Shown here in pieces: positions 53,260 to 64,000 of a DNA stretch of 64,000 nucleotides (position 1 is its first letter; the number at the start of each line of letters is the position of its first letter). The notes under the pieces are model-generated. The model did not search any database and was not told the origin of the DNA. It saw only the letters and a program-made list of their open reading frames with translations. The DNA is from an uncultured Alcaligenaceae bacterium (GTDB lineage: Bacteria > Pseudomonadota > Gammaproteobacteria > Burkholderiales > Burkholderiaceae_B): positions 1-64,000 of the forward strand of contig CALEQZ010000051.1 in NCBI GenBank assembly GCA_937908115.1, given 5' to 3'. The position numbers were made by a program, and so were the translations under genes.

Positions 53260-55614
53260 ATGGCCGAAACCGGCAAAGCGGCCGGCGCCGCGCCCGCGCC
53301 TGCCACAGGCAACGATGCGTGGGCATACCTGACCGACGCCTGGCAGCGCACCATCCTGTACGCCGACGTCATGCGCCAGCGCGGCAACCAATACCTGGCC
53401 CACATGGCCAAGCGCGCGCCGCATGTGCTCAGCATGCGAGCCGAAGTGGTCGACGACGGCCATGCGCTGCCGCGTCCCGTGAACTATTCGCTGATGCGGA
53501 TCGTGCCGCCCGAAGGCGTGGCCGTCGATCCGGTCAAGCGCCCCTTCGTCATCGTCGATCCGCGCGCCGGCCACGGGCCTGGCATCGCCGGCTTCAAGGC
53601 CGAGAGCGAAATCGGCGTGGCCGTGCGCGCCGGGCATCCGTGCTACTTCATCGGCTTTTTGCCCCACCCCGAACCTGGGCAGACCGTCGAAGACGTCATG
53701 CGGGCCGAAGCCTATTTCCTGGAAAGGGTGATCGCCCTGCATCCCGAGGCCGAGGGCAAGCCGGTGGTCGTGGGCAATTGCCAGGCGGGCTGGCAGATCA
53801 TGATGACCGCTGCCATGCGGCCCGAGCTGTTCGGCCCCATCATCCTGGCCGGCGCGCCGCTGTCGTACTGGGCAGGCTGGCGCGGCAAGAATCCGATGCG
53901 CTACTTCGGCGGCATGGCCGGAGGATCGTGGCTGACGGCGCTGGCCAGCGATATGGGCGCAGGCAAGTTCGACGGCGCCTGGCTGGTGCAGAACTTCGAG
54001 AACCTGAATCCGGCCAATACGCTGTGGGCCAAGCAGTACAACCTGTATGCCAATATCGACACCGAGGCCGAGCGCTACCTTGGATTCGAGAAGTGGTGGG
54101 GCGGCCACGTGTTCCTGGACGCCAATGAGATCCAGTACATCGTGGACAACCTGTTCATCGGCAACCGCCTAGCCACGGCCAACCTGGTAACCAGCGACGG
54201 CATACGGATAGACCTGCGCAACATCCGGTCGCCCATCATCGTGTTCTGCTCCAAGGGCGACAACATTACGCCGCCCCCGCAAGCCCTGGGCTGGATCACC
54301 GACCTGTACCAGGACGACTCGGAAGTGCGCGCCCACGGCCAGACCATCGTCTACGCCGTGCATGAAAGCATCGGCCACCTGGGTATCTTCGTATCGGGCA
54401 GCGTCGCCCGCAAGGAACACCAGGAGTTCACGTCCAACATCGACCTGATAGACGTACTGCCGCCAGGCATCTACCAGGCCGAAATCCAAGACAAGACGCC
54501 GGACACGCCCAACGCCGATCTGGCCTACGGCGACTATGTGCTCAGCTTCGTGCGGCGCGGCTTGGCCGACGTGTGCGAGATCGTCCAGCCCATCGAGGAA
54601 GACGAGCGGCGCTTCGCCGCGGTCAAGCGCATTTCCGAGATCAACCTGGGCCTGTACCGCAGCTTCGTGCAGCCGTGGGTGCGGCAGTGGTTCACGCCGC
54701 CGGTGGCCGAGTGGATGCGGCGCATGCATCCATTGCGCCTGCCCTACGAGATGATTTCGGACCTCAACCCGCTGGTGGCAGCCGTCGCGCCGCTGGCCGG
54801 ACAGGTCCGTGAAGAACGCCGGCCCGTCTCGCCCGACAATCCCTTCCTGGCCGCAGAAAAGCTGTTTTCCCGTAACGTCGTCGCCGCCCTGGACATGTGG
54901 CGCGACCTGCGCGACGACGCCATCGAAACCGCGTTCATGGCCGTCTACGGTTCGCCCTTGGTGCAAGACCTGGCCGGCCTGGGCGGACGCGAAGGCCCGC
55001 CGCGCAAGCATCCCGGCGTCTACCCCGAACACCGCGCCTTCATGGCGCATCGCGCGCAGGAGCTGCGCGCGATGCTGGAATGCGGTGGACTGCGCGAAGC
55101 CTGCGTGCGCATGCTGATCTATGTCGCGCAAGGGCAAGGCGGCATAGACGAGCGCTGCTTCAAGCTGATCCGCCGGATGCGCGCGGAGAAAGACCACGTC
55201 GTCGCGCTGCAGGAGTTCAAGGACGTGGTGCGCGACCAGGCGCTCATCATGATGTTGGACCTGCCGGCGTCGATCGCCGCGATGCCCAAGCTACTGGCCC
55301 GGGCCTCGGCGGCCGACATCCGCACCGCGATCGCGGACATGCGCCAGGTCGTCACGGCCGGCATGCCGCTCAATCCGGTCAGCCAGGCGCGGCTGTCGGA
55401 AATGGAAGCGATTTTTGCCCAAGCCGCCGGACAGGCCGCGCCGGCCAGCCAGGCAACCCGCCGGCGCCACGCCCAAGCCGCCAAGCCGGCGCGCAGCCTG
55501 GCCAACGGACAGGCGGCGCAGCGCCGCACCCCACCGGCTGCGCGCACGCCAAAGAAAACCGCCGCAAACGGATCCGCCAGGCGGACCAAGGCGGCGGCCG
55601 GCGACAAAGGCTAG
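53260..55614 (+). CDS. DUF3141 protein, PHA-synthase-like alpha/beta hydrolase with basic tail
   Basis: This 784-residue protein resembles PhaC-type poly(3-hydroxyalkanoate) synthases and depolymerases but belongs to the DUF3141 family, whose reaction is not established. It has the lipase-like box 'VVVGNCQAGWQIMMTAAMRP' with a Cys nucleophile (G-N-C-Q-A-G, Cys about 174), as in PHA synthases. The candidate acid and His lie in 'VFCSKGDNITPPPQALGWIT' and 'YAVHESIGHLGIFVSGSVAR'. The last about 60 residues are Ala/Lys/Arg/Pro-rich and histone H1-like, suggesting nucleic-acid or granule binding. The promoter element matches that of the kinase gene at 46790. GGAGAG lies 7-10 nt before the ATG. Confidence 0.85.
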   Translation: MAETGKAAGAAPAPATGNDAWAYLTDAWQRTILYADVMRQRGNQYLAHMAKRAPHVLSMRAEVVDDGHALPRPVNYSLMRIVPPEGVAVDPVKRPFVIVDPRAGHGPGIAGFKAESEIGVAVRAGHPCYFIGFLPHPEPGQTVEDVMRAEAYFLERVIALHPEAEGKPVVVGNCQAGWQIMMTAAMRPELFGPIILAGAPLSYWAGWRGKNPMRYFGGMAGGSWLTALASDMGAGKFDGAWLVQNFENLNPANTLWAKQYNLYANIDTEAERYLGFEKWWGGHVFLDANEIQYIVDNLFIGNRLATANLVTSDGIRIDLRNIRSPIIVFCSKGDNITPPPQALGWITDLYQDDSEVRAHGQTIVYAVHESIGHLGIFVSGSVARKEHQEFTSNIDLIDVLPPGIYQAEIQDKTPDTPNADLAYGDYVLSFVRRGLADVCEIVQPIEEDERRFAAVKRISEINLGLYRSFVQPWVRQWFTPPVAEWMRRMHPLRLPYEMISDLNPLVAAVAPLAGQVREERRPVSPDNPFLAAEKLFSRNVVAALDMWRDLRDDAIETAFMAVYGSPLVQDLAGLGGREGPPRKHPGVYPEHRAFMAHRAQELRAMLECGGLREACVRMLIYVAQGQGGIDERCFKLIRRMRAEKDHVVALQEFKDVVRDQALIMMLDLPASIAAMPKLLARASAADIRTAIADMRQVVTAGMPLNPVSQARLSEMEAIFAQAAGQAAPASQATRRRHAQAAKPARSLANGQAAQRRTPPAARTPKKTAANGSARRTKAAAGDKG

Positions 55615-55662
55615 CCTGGGCGACGGTAGCCCGGCCTTGCCGGGCCGCCGCTTGGCCCGAGG

Positions 55663-56862
55663 TCAATCCGCCGCGCGCTGCTGCAGCACTTCGACGGCGG
55701 GCAGGGTCTTGCCTTCCAGGAACTCCAGGAAGGCGCCGCCCCCGGTCGAGATATACCCCACGTCCGACGCGATGCCGTACTTGGCGATCGCCGCGAGCGT
55801 GTCGCCGCCGCCGGCGATGGAAAACGCCGGCGACTGCGCGATGGCGCGGGCGATGGCCTCGGTGCCCTTGCCGAACTGGTCGAACTCGAACACGCCCACG
55901 GGGCCGTTCCAGACGATGGTGCCGGCCTGCCCGAGGACCTTGGCCAGCTGCCCGGCCGTATCGGGCCCGATGTCCAGGATCATGTCGTCGTCGCCGACCT
56001 GGTCCACGGATTTGGTCTGCGCGGCCGCATCGGCGCCGAAAGACTTGGCGCAGACCACGTCGGTGGGGATGGGCACTTCCGCGCCGCGCGCCTGCATCAT
56101 CTCCATGACCGCGCGCGCCTCGTGGACCTGGTCGGGCTCGGCCAAGGACTTGCCGATAGGCTTGCCCGCGGCAAGCAGGAAGGTGTTGGCGATGCCGCCG
56201 CCGACCACCAGTTTGTCGACCTTTTCCGCGAGCGAGCGCAGGATGGACAACTTGGTCGACACCTTGGACCCGCCGACGATTGCCACCAGCGGCCGCTTGG
56301 GATCGTTCAATGCCCGCCCCAATGCCTCAAGTTCGGCGGCCAGCAAGGGGCCCGCACAGGCCACGGGGGCAAAGCGCGCAATGCCGTGCGTGGTCGCCTC
56401 GGCGCGGTGCGCGGTACCGAAGGCGTCGTTGACGTATACGTCGCACAGCGCGGCCATCTTGCGCGCGAGCGCCTCGTCATTCTTTTTCTCGCCCGGATTG
56501 ACGCGGCAATTTTCCAGCAGCACCACGCGGCCGGGCTGCACCTGCACGCCGCGGTCGACCCAATCGCGCACGAGCTCGACCGGCATGCCCAGCAGCTCCG
56601 AGAGGCGGCGTCCGACCGGCTCCAGGCTATCGCCGTCGCCGAGCACGCCCTCTTTGGGCCGCCCCAGGTGCGAGGTGACCATCACCGCCGCGCCGGCATC
56701 CAGCGCCATGCGGATGCCGGGCACCGAGGCACGGATGCGCGTGTCCTCGGTGATGTTGCCCGCGTCGTCGAAGGGGACGTTGAGGTCGGCGCGGATGAAT
56801 ACGCGCTTGCCGGCAAGGCTGCCTGCCTCGGCCAGCGAGGAAAGGGTTTTGACGTTGGCCAT
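55663..56862 (-). CDS. pgk: Phosphoglycerate kinase
   Basis: Pgk transfers phosphate between 1,3-bisphosphoglycerate and ADP. The 399-residue protein has '[20 protein letters not shown]' (about 18-37), '[20 protein letters not shown]', '[20 protein letters not shown]'-type nucleotide segment and the C-terminal '[20 protein letters not shown]'. It follows gap on the same strand, with a 73-nt gap holding a stable hairpin. Confidence 0.97.
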   Translation of the reverse strand: MANVKTLSSLAEAGSLAGKRVFIRADLNVPFDDAGNITEDTRIRASVPGIRMALDAGAAVMVTSHLGRPKEGVLGDGDSLEPVGRRLSELLGMPVELVRDWVDRGVQVQPGRVVLLENCRVNPGEKKNDEALARKMAALCDVYVNDAFGTAHRAEATTHGIARFAPVACAGPLLAAELEALGRALNDPKRPLVAIVGGSKVSTKLSILRSLAEKVDKLVVGGGIANTFLLAAGKPIGKSLAEPDQVHEARAVMEMMQARGAEVPIPTDVVCAKSFGADAAAQTKSVDQVGDDDMILDIGPDTAGQLAKVLGQAGTIVWNGPVGVFEFDQFGKGTEAIARAIAQSPAFSIAGGGDTLAAIAKYGIASDVGYISTGGGAFLEFLEGKTLPAVEVLQQRAAD

Positions 56863-56894
56863 GATGGAAAGTGTCTCCTGGAATCCACAAAGAC

Positions 56895-56916
56895 AAGGGC
56901 GGGTTGCCCCGCCCTT
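56895..56916 (-). terminator. Hairpin between gap and pgk (terminator or processing site)
   Basis: AAGGGCGGG-TTGC-CCCGCCCTT is a perfect 9-bp stem with a 4-base loop. On the minus strand it is followed only by GTCTTTG, a weak U-run, so partial termination or mRNA processing between gap and pgk is likely. Confidence 0.5.
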
Positions 56917-56935
56917 GGTCGCCGCAAGACGACGC

Positions 56936-60006
<3,071 letters not shown>

Positions 60007-60221
60007 AGGAAAGGTCTGCAGCAGACCGCCTGCACGATCCGCGACCGTGCCTGCGGGCGCGGCGGGTACGGACCGGGACGCAAGGACCTGCGTGGCTTGG
60101 CCGGGAATCCGGCCGCTGGTCAGTAAAGCCTGCCATTTTAGCACTCGGGATTCCCCCTATACGACGCGCCCGGCGCGATAATGACGGGCTGCCGGCAGCC
60201 GCCGTTACCCAATCAGACGCC

Positions 60222-60980
60222 ATGCCCGCTCCGCGCTTTTTCTGTCCCGCTCCCCTGCCCTCGCACACCGAAATCGCCCTGCCCGAGGCCGTCGCGCACC
60301 ACGCTGTGCGCGTGCTGCGGCTGCGCGATGGCGCCGATATCGTGCTGTTCGACGGCCAGGGCGGCGAGGTGCCCGCGACCCTGGTGCTCGGCAAGGATGC
60401 GCCCGCCCGCGCCCGCCTGGGCGAACGGTCGCCGCGCGAAGCCGAACTCGCCGGACGCATCGTGCTGGTCCAAGGCCTGCCTGCCGGGGACAAGATGGAC
60501 TGGATCGTCGAAAAATCGGTCGAGCTGGGCGCCGCGGCCATCGTCCCCGTCGCGGCGCGTCGCAGCGTTTCGCAGCTGGCCGGCCCGCGGCGCGAAAAGC
60601 GCCTGGCGCGCTGGCGCAGCATCGTCCAGGCCGCCTGCGAGCAATGCGGCCGCAACCGGCTACCCTCGGTCGGCGACGTGGTCACGCTGGAGCAATGGCT
60701 GGAAAACAACGCGCGGTCTCCTTCGCCGCTGCCGGTGTTCCTGTGCCATCCCGAGGCAAGCGAACCCCTGGCCCCTGCGCTGCGCGCGCTGCGGCCCGAT
60801 GCGCTGGCGCTGCTGGTGGGGCCGGAAGGCGGCTGGTCCGACGAGGAACTCGCCGCCGCGGCGCGATACGGGGCGTGCCCACTGCGTCACGGCAGCCGTA
60901 TCCTGCGCACGGAAACTGCCGGCCTGGCGCTGATCGCCGCGGTGACGGCCATACTGGGTTGGGAAGACGGCGGGCGGTAG
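60222..60980 (+). CDS. rsmE: 16S rRNA m3U1498 methyltransferase
   Basis: RsmE methylates U1498 of 16S rRNA with S-adenosylmethionine. The 252-residue SPOUT protein has an N-terminal PUA-like region ('AHHAVRVLRLRDGADIVLFD'), then 'LVQGLPAGDKMDWIVEKSVE' (about 83-102), 'CEQCGRNRLPSVGDV', and the SAM-binding knot 'LALLVGPEGGWSDEELAAAA' (about 196-215) with 'LRHGSRILRTETAGLALIAA'. It is divergent from tkt. Confidence 0.95.
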   Translation: MPAPRFFCPAPLPSHTEIALPEAVAHHAVRVLRLRDGADIVLFDGQGGEVPATLVLGKDAPARARLGERSPREAELAGRIVLVQGLPAGDKMDWIVEKSVELGAAAIVPVAARRSVSQLAGPRREKRLARWRSIVQAACEQCGRNRLPSVGDVVTLEQWLENNARSPSPLPVFLCHPEASEPLAPALRALRPDALALLVGPEGGWSDEELAAAARYGACPLRHGSRILRTETAGLALIAAVTAILGWEDGGR

Positions 60981-61012
60981 GCCGCAGCGGCCGCCGCCCG
61001 CGCAGGGAGTCG

Positions 61013-61471
61013 CTACTCGTCGCTCCAGGTCGCGGCCCGGCCTGGCTCCGGGTCCGGGTGCTTGCCGGCGTGCTCGACGGCGTAGGCGAAAATCCGGCCG
61101 TTTTCCCGGGCGAATTCCGCCACGTCCGCGCACACGTTTTCAATCAGCACGCTGTCTTCTTCCAGGGCGGGATCGCCCGAGTGCAGTTTGCTCAGGTAGA
61201 GCACCACCCCGACCTTCTGGTCGAGTACGGTGTCGCAAAGGCAATCGTAGAGGGCGTCCAGGCTGCTGCCGAAGAATTCAGGAAAATCCACCGCCTTGGC
61301 GATGGCGCGCAGAACGGCCGAGCGGCTGCGCGCGCGATCGCAGTCGGCCACGAAATAGGCCAGACCCCCGGCACGGGCGGCTTCGGCCAATGCCTCAGGC
61401 TGGGCGGCGTGATCCAGCGCCCCGCCGCGCTGCAACTGTCGCTGCAGGGGGGACGAACCGGTTCGCGTCAT
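61013..61471 (-). CDS. Barstar family protein
   Basis: Barstar-fold proteins inhibit barnase-type ribonucleases. The 152-residue product has the family core 'VDFPEFFGSSLDALYDCLCD' (about 82-101, where the usual Asn-Trp/Asn-Leu is Ser-Leu) and a C-terminal acidic and aromatic tail. No barnase-like ribonuclease gene is adjacent. Its ATG overlaps the stop of the patatin gene by 4 nt (ATGA), so the two are translationally coupled. It may be an orphan immunity gene or have a non-ribonuclease partner. Confidence 0.85.
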   Translation of the reverse strand: MTRTGSSPLQRQLQRGGALDHAAQPEALAEAARAGGLAYFVADCDRARSRSAVLRAIAKAVDFPEFFGSSLDALYDCLCDTVLDQKVGVVLYLSKLHSGDPALEEDSVLIENVCADVAEFARENGRIFAYAVEHAGKHPDPEPGRAATWSDE

Positions 61472-62679
61472 GCTCGTGGCTCCTTGAAAAACTCATGTAC
61501 AGCTTCGGTACGGCGCATCGTATCGGCATAACCGAGTTCGATCAACGCGCTCGTGTAACTCGCCTCGAATAATAAATAAGACAGCAGGGATCCGCCTGTC
61601 CTGCCATGCGGATCGGCGGAAATTCCCAGCACGCGGAACAGGGTGCGCACCGCCCGCGGCAGGCTGTCGATGTGGGCCAGCGCCAGGTCGTCGAGCGAGC
61701 GGCTGGGCGACAGCGCCAGCACCTCCACATGGCGTAGGCCGGTGCGCTGCGCCAGCCGCGGCGCCAGGGCGAGGATCTCGTTGGCCCGCTCCAGCCGCTC
61801 GATGTCCATGGCCACGCTGTCCAGGAAGATATTGGACAGGGCGTGTCCGCCGATCTGCGCCAGCGAGGGATAGTCGGAATCGCGCCTGCGCTTTTCCGGG
61901 TGCGTATCGTCGCGGTAGCCGGTACCGATGACCAGCACCCGGTCGGCGCCCAGGTGGATGGCCGGGCTGATGGGCGCGAGCTGGCGCATCGACCCGTCGC
62001 CGCACCATTCGACCTGCCCGTCCACCTGCAGCGCCCGGGCGGGGAAGACGAAGGGAATGGCGCTGGAGGCCATTAGGTGATCGACCCCGATGCGCACCGC
62101 CACGGCATGGCGCAGCGACCGCCGCCACGGCTCGATGGGACGGCGCGACTGGTAGAAGGTCAGGTGCTCGCCGGAGGTATAGCCCGATGCGGTCACGGCC
62201 AGCGCCGACAGCACGCCCTCGGCCAGGTTGGCCTGCAAGCGGTCGAAATCCAGCGCGCGCATCAGCAGCTGCTCCAGCGGCCGGTTATCCAGCAGCGAGC
62301 GCGGGCGGTTGCGGCGCAACGCCGGCACCAGCCAGCCCAGCATCAGCATGCCCAGCCAATGCGCCCCGGTACCGGCCAGCCCTGCAGCGTCAGACCGGTA
62401 GACGGCGCCGGTATGCAGCGTTTCCCAGAAATGGCGCATGCGCTCGGCGGCAAAACGCGGATCGTTGGCCCGGCAGGCGAGCGCCGCGGCGTTGATCGCG
62501 CCGGCCGACGAACCGCATATCACGCCGAAGGGATTGGGCAGGGGTTCGTCCCTGCCCGCGCCCAGAATGTCGAAGACGGCCCGCAGCGCCCCGACCTGGT
62601 AGGCGGCGCGCGCGCCGCCCCCGGTCAGGACCAGGCCCGTGACGGGCCCGCGCCTATCACCGGTTGTTGGTGTTGGCAT
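61468..62679 (-). CDS. Patatin-like phospholipase
   Basis: The 403-residue serine acyl hydrolase has the oxyanion loop 'LVLTGGGARAAYQVGALRAV' (about 17-36), the nucleophile elbow G-x-S-x-G in 'GVICGSSAGAINAAALACRA' (Ser about 57) and the dyad Asp in 'EWCGDGSMRQLAPISPAI' (about 218-235). All catalytic residues are intact. No signal peptide is clear. Its start overlaps the malic enzyme end by 23 nt, and its stop overlaps the barstar start by 4 nt. Confidence 0.92.
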   Translation of the reverse strand: MPTPTTGDRRGPVTGLVLTGGGARAAYQVGALRAVFDILGAGRDEPLPNPFGVICGSSAGAINAAALACRANDPRFAAERMRHFWETLHTGAVYRSDAAGLAGTGAHWLGMLMLGWLVPALRRNRPRSLLDNRPLEQLLMRALDFDRLQANLAEGVLSALAVTASGYTSGEHLTFYQSRRPIEPWRRSLRHAVAVRIGVDHLMASSAIPFVFPARALQVDGQVEWCGDGSMRQLAPISPAIHLGADRVLVIGTGYRDDTHPEKRRRDSDYPSLAQIGGHALSNIFLDSVAMDIERLERANEILALAPRLAQRTGLRHVEVLALSPSRSLDDLALAHIDSLPRAVRTLFRVLGISADPHGRTGGSLLSYLLFEASYTSALIELGYADTMRRTEAVHEFFKEPRA

Positions 62680-64000
62680 CGACCACGGTCAATGCGGTCA
62701 TGTTGATGATGCGGCGCACCGTCGAGCTGGAGGTCAGAATGTTGACGGGCGCGTTGACGCCGAGCAGGAAGGGCCCGATGGCCACGTTGCCGCCAGCGGC
62801 CGTCTTAAGCAGGTTGTAGGCGATGTTGCCCGAATCCACGTTGGGGCACACCAGCAGGTTGGCCGCGCCCTTGAGCGTGGTCGACGGCAGGATGCGCTGG
62901 CGCAGCGATTCGTCCAGCGCGCAATCGCCGTGCATTTCGCCGTCGACTTCCAGCTCGGGCGCGCGCTCACGGATCAGCGCCAGCGCGTCGCGCATCTTGG
63001 CGCCAGAGGCGGCGCTGGCCGAGCCGAAATTCGAGCGCGACAGCAGCGCTACCTTCGGCTCCAGGTTGAGCCGGCGCATCTGCTCGGCGGCCGCGATGGT
63101 GAATTCGGCGATCTGCTCGGCCGTGGGATCGTCGTTGATGTGCGTGTCGACCAGCGCGATGGTGCGCTCGGCCAGCAACAGCACGTTCATCGCCGCATAG
63201 GTGCAGGCACCCGGGCGCTTGCCGATGACCTCGTCGATGAAGCGCAGGTGATCGGCATAAGCGCCGACGGTGCCGCAAATCATGCCGTCGGCATCGCCCA
63301 GGTGGACCATCATGGCGCCGATCAGCGTCAGGCGGCGGCGCATCTCCACGCGCGCCATTTCCTTGCTGATGCCGCGCCGGCACATGATCTCCCAGTAGGT
63401 CGTCCAATAGCGATGGAAGCGCTCGTCGAACTCGGGATTGGTGACTTCGACGTCCTCGCCCAGGCGCAGGCGCAGGCCGTACTTCTCGATACGCGCAGCC
63501 AGCACCGCGGGCCGGCCGACCAGGATGGGCTTGGCCAGGCCTTCGTCGACCACGACCTGCACCGCGCGCAGCACGCGCTCGTCCTCGCCCTCGGTAAAGA
63601 CGATGCGGGCCTTGCCGCCTTCGCGCACGATGTTCTTGGCCGCGGCGAACAGCGGCTTCATGAAGGCGCCGGAATGGTAGACGAACTGCTGGATCTGCTC
63701 GACGTAGGCATCCAGGTCGGCGATGGGCCGCGTCGCCACGCCATCCTTCATGGCCGCCCGGGCCACCGCCGGGGCGATGCGCACGATCAGGCGTGGATCA
63801 AAAGGCTTGGGAATGAAATAGTCGCGCCCGAAGGACAGGTCATAGGTGCCATAGGCCGCGGCCACGACTTCGCTTTGCTCTTCCTGCGCCAGCGCGGCGA
63901 TGGCATAGACGGCGGCCTTTTCCATTTCGCGCGTGATGGTGGTGGCCCCCACGTCCAACGCACCGCGAAACACGTACGGGAAGCACAGCACGTTGTTGAC
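62657..64000 (-). CDS. maeB: NADP-dependent malic enzyme with phosphotransacetylase-like domain (5' truncated by window)
   Basis: MaeB-type enzymes decarboxylate malate to pyruvate with NADP+. The visible part (about 447 codons) begins in the NAD(P)-binding malic domain ('VLCFPYVFRGALDVGATTIT', 'MEKAAVYAIAALAQEEQSEV') and continues into the phosphotransacetylase-like regulatory domain typical of the large (about 760 aa) form. That domain includes 'IVFTEGEDERVLRAVQVVVD' and, near the end, 'GNVAIGPFLLGVNAPVNILT'. The N terminus lies beyond the window. It overlaps the patatin gene start. Confidence 0.93.
   Translation of the reverse strand, partial: VNNVLCFPYVFRGALDVGATTITREMEKAAVYAIAALAQEEQSEVVAAAYGTYDLSFGRDYFIPKPFDPRLIVRIAPAVARAAMKDGVATRPIADLDAYVEQIQQFVYHSGAFMKPLFAAAKNIVREGGKARIVFTEGEDERVLRAVQVVVDEGLAKPILVGRPAVLAARIEKYGLRLRLGEDVEVTNPEFDERFHRYWTTYWEIMCRRGISKEMARVEMRRRLTLIGAMMVHLGDADGMICGTVGAYADHLRFIDEVIGKRPGACTYAAMNVLLLAERTIALVDTHINDDPTAEQIAEFTIAAAEQMRRLNLEPKVALLSRSNFGSASAASGAKMRDALALIRERAPELEVDGEMHGDCALDESLRQRILPSTTLKGAANLLVCPNVDSGNIAYNLLKTAAGGNVAIGPFLLGVNAPVNILTSSSTVRRIINMTALTVVDANTNNR

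Noticed and set aside
60138..60146. TTAGCACTC, identical to one CIRCE half site, between tkt and rsmE
   Set aside because: The second half (GAGTGCTAA nine bases on) is missing, and neither neighbour is a heat-shock gene.

Overview
The window is a dense, high-GC stretch of a betaproteobacterial chromosome, most like Bordetella, Achromobacter or other Alcaligenaceae. The case rests on the Bug-type tripartite-tricarboxylate binding proteins, the minCDE arrangement, the fba-purC-purE-purK-sua5 cluster and the tkt-gap-pgk cluster. Species is not claimed. I see no tRNA, rRNA, CRISPR array, transposase or phage gene. The first gene (minC) and the last (maeB-type malic enzyme) run off the window ends.

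Layout. 0-6.1 kb: end of minC, minD, minE, a glycine-zipper lipoprotein, ettA, a conserved hypothetical, a family 2 glycosyltransferase and a 42-residue very basic protein. 6.1-15.1 kb: a double-length UvrA (four ABC modules) behind a good LexA/SOS box, then pabB, a pabC-like lyase and tcdA. 15.2-28.5 kb: mostly metabolic genes, namely a Bug protein with a tandem-type CoA transferase, an MFS exporter, ChaC, pdxH, a flavin reductase, purU, a LysR regulator divergent from a ThDP enzyme, glutaryl-CoA dehydrogenase, a MaoC protein, a hydrolase and sua5. 28.5-32.8 kb (minus strand): fba-purC-dodecin-purE-purK-sua5.

32.8-41.6 kb: M23 peptidase, DUF1266 protein, mog, then a heat-shock island (cbpA, two Hsp20 genes, a second-type groES-groEL). 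Three transcription units in it carry sigma-32-like promoters that I can read directly. 41.7-46.6 kb: a Baeyer-Villiger monooxygenase, an SDR and an IclR regulator, divergent from a Bug protein. The divergent region has two similar 22-bp dyads placed symmetrically upstream of two promoters. 46.7-55.6 kb: a histidine kinase and response regulator, then an operon joining a DJ-1/PfpI (isonitrile-hydratase-like) enzyme to a cyanate-type ABC importer and cyanase, then a PHA-synthase-like DUF3141 protein. The kinase gene and the DUF3141 gene share a nearly identical 29-bp promoter/dyad. 55.6-64 kb: pgk, gap, tkt (minus), rsmE (plus), then barstar, patatin and malic enzyme (minus).

The strongest leads are the shared 29-bp element at 46.67 and 53.15 kb, the symmetric operators of the BVMO cluster, the sigma-32 island with an extra chaperonin, the SOS-controlled tandem UvrA, and the PfpI-cyanate operon. 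No wholly new defence or mobile system was found.
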